Positions 1-4,173 of a stretch of DNA of 5,658 nucleotides are shown piece by piece. Where the stretch lies: NCBI GenBank assembly GCA_947588975.1, contig CANQAF010000060.1, positions 1 through 5,658 of the forward strand, read 5' to 3'. The notes under the pieces were generated by a model that did no database searches, was not told where the DNA came from, and saw only the letters and a program-made list of their open reading frames with translations. The DNA comes from an uncultured Bacilli bacterium (GTDB lineage: Bacteria > Bacillota_I > Bacilli_A > RF39 > UBA660). A program made the translations under genes and the position numbers. Position 1 is the first letter of the stretch, and each line of letters starts with the position of its first letter.

Positions 1-585
1 AGTAGTATGAGCAATAAAGTAGTAGCAGATGATACTAATTGTAAATTACCAGTAGAAGCGGGATATGCGAAAGTATGCCATATCAGTAATAGTGGAATGG
101 CAAGTTGTTCAGAACCTAAACATTTAGCAGATTATCTTATCTTAGATGGTAATATGTTAGAAAATTTTGAAACTGTAAATGCTAATATTACAAAAAATAA
201 TGGATATATTACTTTAGAAACGAATACCCCTCCAAATAATCGACAAGGAATATATATGCAAAAGGATTTAACTAATTATGCTTATTTATATATAGAATTA
301 GATGCCAGAATGGAAGCGTTAGGTACAGTCAGTACTAGTGCTAATTTATTAATTTCTGTATCATCTCAAGAAGTAATACCTGATGGTAATGGTAAACTTG
401 TAGAAACAGTTATATTTGGAAGCAACAGTGTTGCTACAGGATGGAGTGGGTCATTAGAAAAAACAACATCCTTTTTAAAGGTTATAGGAGTTAATCAAAC
501 TAATTTTTTAACGATTTGGCGTAATAATGTGACTGCTAAGTTGGTATCCAATATTTATAATGTTTGGTTACAACTATCTGAATAA
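1..585 (+). CDS. 3' part of an unrecognised, probably surface or secreted protein
   Basis: The reading frame is open to the first base of the window and ends at TAA 583-585, so this is most likely the C-terminal part of a longer protein. An ATG lies at position 7, but only six bases precede it and no ribosome binding site can be judged. I do not recognise the family. Counted from that ATG (192 residues), cysteines sit at about 12, 24 and 34. The rest has no cysteine and alternates polar and hydrophobic residues with many Asn, Thr, Ser and Gly, as in beta-rich extracellular domains. No membrane segment is visible. The composition would suit a surface protein, adhesin, pilin-like subunit or phage-tail-like protein, but no motif decides between these. 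A terminator follows immediately. Confidence is good that the frame is coding and low for any role. Confidence 0.6.
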   Translation, partial: SSMSNKVVADDTNCKLPVEAGYAKVCHISNSGMASCSEPKHLADYLILDGNMLENFETVNANITKNNGYITLETNTPPNNRQGIYMQKDLTNYAYLYIELDARMEALGTVSTSANLLISVSSQEVIPDGNGKLVETVIFGSNSVATGWSGSLEKTTSFLKVIGVNQTNFLTIWRNNVTAKLVSNIYNVWLQLSE

Positions 586-589
586 ATAA

Positions 590-614
590 AAAAGAGTTCA
601 CCTCTTTTCTTTTT
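590..614. terminator. Bidirectional intrinsic terminator between convergent genes
   Basis: The arms AAAAGAG (590-596) and CTCTTTT (602-608) form a perfect 7-bp stem with a 5-base loop. On the plus strand it is followed by a C and then TTTTT (610-614). On the minus strand the run of A at 588-593 reads as a U tract. It can therefore end transcription of both the upstream plus gene and the minus-strand membrane protein gene. The TGA stop of the latter (598-600) lies in the loop. The stem is short and AT-rich, so efficiency is uncertain. Confidence 0.7.
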
Positions 615-969
615 GTCTATTGATACCCATAATACTTCCAAAAATACAAGTTATCATAAGTATTAAATAGTAAATAATATTTTTGAACTCTAAATTATTT
701 TTTAATCCTAGATAGTTAAATAGAATCATTAATATAATAAAAATAATTGCTAATTTGAGCCCTTCTAACCATCCATTTTTGTTACTTGATTTTCCGATGC
801 CAATTCCTCCAATTAAAAATGCAAGGATCGGGAATGCAATTTCTAAAATGGTTACCCATTTTTTTCCAATAATATCAAAATAATTTAAAGCAGTAATGAA
901 TAATGTAGAAATGAGTAATATTAGTATCATAATTCCCATAAGTTTTCCTAATGTGACAAGATATTTCAT
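598..969 (-). CDS. TIGR04086 family (YrzE-like) small membrane protein
   Basis: This is a 123-residue, very hydrophobic protein with four predicted membrane helices at about 8-28, 40-58, 70-88 and 97-115. It ends in a basic tail (NRQKEKR). Three landmarks match my recollection of the TIGR04086/YrzE family: a Gly-rich helix end running into GKSS (59-62), the GWLEGLK segment opening helix three (66-72), and a C-terminal G-x3-G-x-N element (111-117). The function of the family is not established, and nothing here adds to it. The start is firm, because TAGGAGG lies at 976-982 (read on the minus strand), six bases before the ATG. The gene is monocistronic. It converges on the upstream gene through a shared terminator and diverges from the YetF-like gene. 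The family call rests on motif memory and not on a profile search. Confidence 0.75.
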   Translation of the reverse strand: MKYLVTLGKLMGIMILILLISTLFITALNYFDIIGKKWVTILEIAFPILAFLIGGIGIGKSSNKNGWLEGLKLAIIFIILMILFNYLGLKNNLEFKNIIYYLILMITCIFGSIMGINRQKEKR

Positions 970-1044
970 ATAATTCCTCCTAATAAAATATATGATGGTG
1001 TATAAAAGAATATGATTCTGTACATAACATATTAGGTGATCGTT
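970..1044. promoter_or_regulatory. Divergent intergenic region between two membrane-protein genes
   Basis: This 75-base region must hold promoters for both directions. For the rightward gene, TATAAA (1001-1006) and TATGAT (1011-1016) are both 5/6 matches to a -10 box, but neither has a convincing -35 box. For the leftward gene, TATACA (complement of 999-1004) is a possible -10 box with no good -35 box. A small palindrome, AGAAT-ATG-ATTCT (1007-1019), overlaps the second rightward -10 box and could be an operator. ATATGAT occurs twice, at 990-996 and 1010-1016. These are weak calls. Confidence 0.35.
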
Positions 1045-1049
1045 ATGTA
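1021..1049 (+). promoter_or_regulatory. Inverted repeat enclosing the ribosome binding site and start of the YetF-like gene
   Basis: TACATAAC (1021-1028) and GTTATGTA (1042-1049) are perfect 8-base complements separated by 13 bases. Flanking G1020 and U1050 could add a wobble pair. The 13-base loop contains the AGGTGAT ribosome binding site (1034-1040), and the ATG start (1045-1047) lies in the downstream arm. As RNA this hairpin would place the start codon in a stem while exposing the binding site. As DNA it could be an operator. It is only in the transcript if transcription starts upstream of about 1021, which fits the -10 candidate at 1001 better than the one at 1011. Confidence 0.4.
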
Positions 1050-1674
1050 TCTAACTTTAATTTTTAAAACATTACTTTTATATTTTTTCATTATTTTAAT
1101 GTATCGATTAATGGGCAAAAAAGAAGTTGGCGAATTAGGAATTGGGGATTTAATTGTAACAGTTTTAGTAGCAGAACTTGCAGCTTTATCGATAGAAGAA
1201 ACAGAAAGATCTGTACTCATTTCTATTGTTCCTATTTTAGTAGTTGTCATTTGTGAAATTATAATTAGCTATATCAGTTTGAAAAGCGAAAAATTTAGAA
1301 ATTTTATTGATGGCCATCCCACTGTTATTATTAAAAATGGGAAAGTGAATTTTAGTGCGATGACGAAATTGCGTTATACTTTAGATGATTTGATTACTCA
1401 ATTAAGAGGGCAAGGTATTAAAAATTTAGAAGAAGTAGATTATGCAGTTTTAGAAACAAGTGGAGATTTATCTGTATTCCAAAATACTAAGGATTATCCA
1501 ATGCCAATAATTTTAGATGGTGAAATTCAACAACATATTTTAAAAGAACTTAACAAAGATGAATTTTGGCTATCTCGTATGTTAAAAAAAGAAAATGTTA
1601 TTTTAAATCAAGTTTTCTATGCTTTTTATAGGCAAAACAAACTATTTATTATTAAAAAAGATGAACTTCTTTAA
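1045..1674 (+). CDS. DUF421/YetF-type membrane protein
   Basis: This is a 209-residue protein with three N-terminal membrane helices (about 3-22, 33-50, 57-79) followed by a soluble cytoplasmic domain. The segment MGKKEVGELGIGDLI (23-37) between helices one and two is typical of the YetF/DUF421 family. So are DGHPTVIIKNGK (89-100), LDDLITQLRGQGI (113-125) and AVLETSGDLSV (134-144). Length matches Bacillus relatives such as YetF, which are near 230 residues. The molecular role of the family is unsettled; DUF421 proteins have been linked to spore properties in some Bacillus. A GTG at 1036 would also open the frame, but it lies inside the AGGTGAT ribosome binding site (1034-1040). That site is correctly spaced for ATG 1045, as it is for other genes in this window. 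The gene appears to stand alone, with a terminator at its stop. Confidence 0.85.
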   Translation: MYLTLIFKTLLLYFFIILMYRLMGKKEVGELGIGDLIVTVLVAELAALSIEETERSVLISIVPILVVVICEIIISYISLKSEKFRNFIDGHPTVIIKNGKVNFSAMTKLRYTLDDLITQLRGQGIKNLEEVDYAVLETSGDLSVFQNTKDYPMPIILDGEIQQHILKELNKDEFWLSRMLKKENVILNQVFYAFYRQNKLFIIKKDELL

Positions 1675-1690
1675 AAGAAGTGTTTTTTTT
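1665..1690 (+). terminator. Intrinsic terminator of the YetF-like gene
   Basis: ACTTCTT (1665-1671) and AAGAAGT (1675-1681) form a 7-bp stem with a 3-base loop, followed by G and eight consecutive T (1683-1690). The loop is exactly the TAA stop codon of the gene (1672-1674), so the last two codons form the left arm. Confidence 0.75.
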
Positions 1691-1708
1691 CCATATTTGT
1701 GGTAAAAT
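1681..1708 (+). promoter_or_regulatory. Candidate promoter of the COG2426-type gene
   Basis: TAAAAT at 1703-1708 matches a -10 box at 5 of 6 positions and is preceded by TG at the extended -10 position (TGG, 1700-1702). There is no good -35 box: the upstream bases are the T tract of the preceding terminator, and TGTTTT (1681-1686) is the best that can be offered. Transcription would begin near 1715, giving a leader of about 20 bases with AAAGGTGAT (1724-1732) before the ATG at 1736. Confidence 0.45.
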
Positions 1709-1735
1709 GATAACATATTCAATAAAGGTGATAGT

Positions 1736-2251
1736 ATGGTAGAAAATTTAGTAGAGTCCATTGTCCAATTGTTTAGTGGTATTAGCAATATTCCTTTTGG
1801 AAAAGAGCTAACAATTTTCTTTATTTCTTGTTTACCAATTCTTGAATTAAGAGGGGGCATTTTAGCAGCTTCATTATTACATGTAAATCCTACTTTAGCA
1901 TTTTTGATTTGTTTTATTGGAAATATTTTACCCATTCCATTCATTTTATGGTTTATTACACCGATTTTTAATCGTTTGAAAAAATGGAAGAAAATTGAAC
2001 CAATGATTACAAAGTTAGAAAATAAAGCACTTTCTAAAAAAGAACAAATCGAAAAATTACAATTTTGGGGGCTTTTCTTTTTTGTAGGAATCCCTCTTCC
2101 TGGAACAGGTGCTTGGACAGGTACTTTAATTGCATCCATGATTGATATGGATAAGAAAAAAGCTTTAGTTGCATCTATTTTAGGAGTTGTCTTAGCGGGT
2201 ATTATAATGATGATTATGTCATATGGAATACTGGGTTCAATTTTGGGATAA
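1736..2251 (+). CDS. COG2426 / small multi-drug export family membrane protein
   Basis: This 171-residue integral membrane protein has hydrophobic segments at about 24-50, 53-78, 110-135 and 142-170. A charged, lysine-rich cytoplasmic stretch (80-108) lies between the two halves. Each half carries a short re-entrant-like signature: PILELRGG (34-41) in the first and GIPLPGTGAWTG (118-129) in the second. These pairs are characteristic of the family called Sm_multidrug_ex (PF06695), which resembles DedA/SNARE-associated transporters in its repeated Glu/Arg and Pro-Gly elements. The 'multidrug export' name is historical, and the real substrate is unknown; a lipid or small-ion transport role is a guess by analogy. 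The start is supported by AAAGGTGAT (1724-1732). The gene lies between two terminators and is probably monocistronic. Confidence 0.8.
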   Translation: MVENLVESIVQLFSGISNIPFGKELTIFFISCLPILELRGGILAASLLHVNPTLAFLICFIGNILPIPFILWFITPIFNRLKKWKKIEPMITKLENKALSKKEQIEKLQFWGLFFFVGIPLPGTGAWTGTLIASMIDMDKKKALVASILGVVLAGIIMMIMSYGILGSILG

Positions 2252-2279
2252 CACTTGAATAAAAAGTGTTTTTCTTTTA
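2250..2279 (+). terminator. Intrinsic terminator of the COG2426-type gene
   Basis: AACACTT (2250-2256) and AAGTGTT (2264-2270) form a perfect 7-bp stem with a 7-base loop, and a T-rich tail runs from 2269 to 2278 with one C. The left arm starts inside the TAA stop codon (2249-2251). The candidate nfo promoter is interleaved with this hairpin. Confidence 0.7.
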
Positions 2280-2283
2280 TAAT
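2255..2283 (+). promoter_or_regulatory. Candidate sigma-A-type promoter of nfo
   Basis: TTGAAT (2255-2260) matches the -35 box at 4 of 6 positions and TATAAT (2278-2283) is a perfect -10 box, with exactly 17 bases between them. The -35 box spans the end of the left arm and the loop of the upstream terminator, and the terminator's right arm and T tract form the spacer. Transcription would start near 2290, leaving a leader of only about 15 bases before the ATG at 2305. Confidence 0.6.
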
Positions 2284-2304
2284 AAAATAGAAGTGAGTGA
2301 TGTT

Positions 2305-3216
2305 ATGGATGATTTAATTATTGGAGCACATGTTTCTTTTAATAAAGATACACAATTATTAGGAAGTGTGGAAGAAGCACTTTCTTATCAAGCAAATACA
2401 TTTATGTTTTATACAGGGGCACCTCAAAATACCAATCGTGCCGATATTGATTATGAACTAACTAAAAAAGCACAAGATTTGATGAAAGAAAATGCTATTG
2501 ATATCAATCATGTAATTGTTCATGCTCCTTATATTATTAATCTAGCAAACAATGGATCTAATTATGATTTTGCAATCTCTTTTTTAAAGCAAGAAATCAA
2601 ACGTGTTGAAACATTAGGAATTAAAAAATTGGTTCTTCATCCTGGATCTCATGTTGGGCTTGGTAGTGAGCTTGGAATCCAAAATATTATATTTGCTTTA
2701 AATCAAGTCATTGATGCTAATACCAACGTAATTATTTGTTTAGAAACTATGGCTGGCAAAGGTAGCGAATGTGGTATTACGTTTGAAGAAATAAAAGCGA
2801 TATTAGATGGCATGAAATATCCAGAAAAAGTAATGGTATGTTTAGATACCTGTCATATTCATGATGCTGGATATTCGATTCAAGATTTTGATGATACTTT
2901 AAAACATTTTGATGAAGTCATTGGATTAGGAAAGTTAGGTTGTCTTCATATCAACGATAGTAAAAATGAGCAAGGAAGTCATAAAGACCGTCATGAAAAT
3001 ATTGGATATGGAAAAATTGGATTTGATGCTTTGTTACATGTAATTTATCATGACAAATTAAAAGGAATTCCTAAAATATTAGAAACACCTTATGTTAGTT
3101 TTGATCAAAATAGCAAAGAGCGTATGTATCCGCCATATCGTTTTGAAATTGAAATGATTCGAAAAAAAGAGTACAATCCAAATTTAATGGAAGATATTCG
3201 TGCATATTATAAATAA
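2305..3216 (+). CDS. nfo: Endonuclease IV (deoxyribonuclease IV, AP endonuclease)
   Basis: This 303-residue TIM-barrel enzyme cuts DNA 5' to abasic sites and clears blocked 3' ends in base excision repair. All nine trinuclear-zinc ligands can be placed: His73 (HAPY), His112 (LHPG), Glu147 (LETMAGKG), Asp181 and His184 (LDTCH), His215 (HINDSK), Asp228 and His230 (DRHE) and Glu260 (LETPY). The N-terminal GAHVS (7-11) is also typical. Length is slightly above the E. coli enzyme (285), through a short C-terminal tail. A GTG at 2266 would add 13 residues, but it sits in the upstream terminator and before the likely transcription start. ATG 2305 follows a modest AAGTGAGTGAT site and places GAHVS at the usual distance. 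The gene has its own promoter, and its 3' end overlaps the opposing small gene by 10 bases. In B. subtilis the equivalent gene is yqfS. Confidence 0.97.
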   Translation: MDDLIIGAHVSFNKDTQLLGSVEEALSYQANTFMFYTGAPQNTNRADIDYELTKKAQDLMKENAIDINHVIVHAPYIINLANNGSNYDFAISFLKQEIKRVETLGIKKLVLHPGSHVGLGSELGIQNIIFALNQVIDANTNVIICLETMAGKGSECGITFEEIKAILDGMKYPEKVMVCLDTCHIHDAGYSIQDFDDTLKHFDEVIGLGKLGCLHINDSKNEQGSHKDRHENIGYGKIGFDALLHVIYHDKLKGIPKILETPYVSFDQNSKERMYPPYRFEIEMIRKKEYNPNLMEDIRAYYK

Positions 3217-3470
3217 CGTTTATATTTATCCAAGTAAAAGTAGAGTAATTCCTCTGCTTTTTTATATGTTGATTCACTCAAATTTTTTTTTGCGTCTTTT
3301 AAAATAGGTTCTGGATCCCCAAATACGACATTTTCCCACTTTGTTTGAATGATATGATATAAATATAAAGCTTCTTCATTTGTTAAATGAACCCCATTTT
3401 CTTCAGCAAAATGATAAATATCTTCTAAATTGATTGCATCTACATATTTTTTAATTAGTTTTTCAATCAT
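3207..3470 (-). CDS. Small DUF2624/YqfT-like protein
   Basis: This is an 87-residue, soluble, mainly helical protein with no cysteine or membrane segment and many Glu, Lys and Tyr. Its layout fits my memory of DUF2624 (B. subtilis YqfT, about 85 residues): a 'NLEDIYHFAEENGVHLTNEEA' type helix pair at about 14-34, a central segment ending in a Pro-containing loop (GDPEP, 51-55), and a C-terminal helix. The function of that family is unknown. In B. subtilis yqfT follows the endonuclease IV gene, which supports the call, although here it faces the other way. The start is ATG at 3468-3470, preceded by GAGGTG (3475-3480 on the minus strand). A TTG at 3482 also opens the frame, but it overlaps that site and is not favoured. 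The stop lies inside the nfo coding end. No clear terminator follows on this strand. Confidence 0.7.
   Translation of the reverse strand: MIEKLIKKYVDAINLEDIYHFAEENGVHLTNEEALYLYHIIQTKWENVVFGDPEPILKDAKKNLSESTYKKAEELLYFYLDKYKRYL
3236..3263 (+). terminator. Probable nfo terminator, inside the opposing gene
   Basis: AAAAGTAGAG (3236-3245) pairs with CTCTGCTTTT (3252-3261) over 10 bp, including one T-G wobble (3241/3256), around a 6-base loop, with six T at 3258-3263. It begins 19 bases after the nfo stop and lies within the C-terminal codons of the minus-strand gene. In the minus-strand transcript the wobble becomes an A-C mismatch, so the hairpin should favour termination of nfo. Confidence 0.65.
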
Positions 3471-3552
3471 ATAACACCTCAAAATTAATATATGTATTCA
3501 TTTTAGAATAATGTAAGTAATCTTTAATAAAATAAAAATAAGAGGTGATTTT
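3471..3552. promoter_or_regulatory. Divergent intergenic region upstream of the superoxide dismutase gene
   Basis: This 82-base AT-rich region separates two diverging genes. Rightward, TAAAAT (3528-3533) or TAATAA (3525-3530) could be the -10 box. TTTAGA (3502-3507) is 17 bases upstream of the latter and matches the -35 box at 4 of 6 positions. Leftward, TAAAAT (complement of 3500-3505) could be a -10 box. Both genes carry clear ribosome binding sites at the edges (GAGGTG leftward, AGAGGTGAT rightward). I see no convincing PerR, Fur or other operator. Confidence 0.35.
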
Positions 3553-4173
3553 ATGTATCAAATGATACCACTTCCATATGAATATGATGCATTAGAACCT
3601 TACATTGATACTAAAACAGTAGGGTTACATTATGAAAAACATTATGGAAATTATTTAAATAAATTAAATGAATTGTTAGAAAAAAACAATTATAAAAACG
3701 AATTTTCCAAAGAAGAGTTGGTTACAAATTTGGGTATGTTTCCTGTGAATGAACGAGATGATATTTTATATTATTTAGGTGGCGTTTTAAATCATGAACT
3801 ATATTTTTATAATATGAATCCAAATAAGCATAATGAGCCAGTTGGAAAAATCAAAGAAGCAATTATAAAACAATATGGTACATATGAAAATTTTAAACAA
3901 CAATTTTTTAATACAGCTTCTTATTTAGTAGGATCTGGGTATACTTTTTTGGTGATAAATGATCAACAAAAATTAGAAATTATTAATTTAAGTAATCAGG
4001 ATACTCCTTATACTTATGGATTAGTTCCATTAATTGCGATGGATCTTTGGGAACATGCTTATTACTTAAATTATTATAATGAAAAAGATCGTTATATGAA
4101 AAACTTTTTTGAGATTATAGACTTTGAATACATCAATGCACTTTATGAAAAAGAAATTGAAAAAAAATCGTAA
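3553..4173 (+). CDS. sodA: Iron/manganese-family superoxide dismutase (divergent)
   Basis: This 206-residue cytoplasmic enzyme of the Fe/Mn superoxide dismutase family converts superoxide to oxygen and peroxide. The N-terminus PLPYEYDALEP (7-17) is canonical. The four metal ligands are present as His26, His81 (LNHEL), Asp164 and His168 (DLWEHAYYL), and Tyr34 and His30 are kept. Gly77 with Gln149 in the NQD element (equivalent to Gln146 of the E. coli Mn enzyme) points to the manganese or cambialistic type. Several usually aromatic or His positions differ: Tyr27 and Tyr31 replace His, Phe85 replaces Trp in the NHxxxW region, and GSGYTF (127-132) replaces GSGWAW. There is no cysteine. The start has a near-ideal AGAGGTGAT site (3541-3549). 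The 3' end overlaps the penicillin-binding protein gene, so the two are probably co-transcribed. The symbol rests partly on gene order. Confidence 0.92.
   Translation: MYQMIPLPYEYDALEPYIDTKTVGLHYEKHYGNYLNKLNELLEKNNYKNEFSKEELVTNLGMFPVNERDDILYYLGGVLNHELYFYNMNPNKHNEPVGKIKEAIIKQYGTYENFKQQFFNTASYLVGSGYTFLVINDQQKLEIINLSNQDTPYTYGLVPLIAMDLWEHAYYLNYYNEKDRYMKNFFEIIDFEYINALYEKEIEKKS

Noticed and set aside
1007..1019. AGAATATGATTCT palindrome as a Fur or PerR operator
   Set aside because: It is too short and does not match the PerR or Fur consensus; kept only as an unspecified operator candidate.
1032..1250. Minus-strand open frame of about 72 codons opposite the YetF-like gene
   Set aside because: It is antisense to a well-supported family member, has no ribosome binding site and low-complexity Ser/Thr/Lys composition.
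1642..2139. Minus-strand open frame of about 165 codons opposite the COG2426-type gene
   Set aside because: It runs antisense through the terminator, the promoter and a clear membrane-protein gene, and shows no family features.
2266..2304. Upstream GTG start for nfo adding 13 residues
   Set aside because: It lies in the terminator and upstream of the predicted transcription start; ATG 2305 aligns with the usual family N-terminus.
3208..3224. TATAAA/TTTATA inverted repeat at the convergent stop codons as a terminator
   Set aside because: The stem is six AT pairs with no T tract on either side; the hairpin at 3236-3263 is much better for the plus strand.
3095..3277. Minus-strand open frame of about 60 codons at the nfo 3' end
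   Set aside because: It overlaps both nfo and the YqfT-like gene in another frame and lacks a ribosome binding site.
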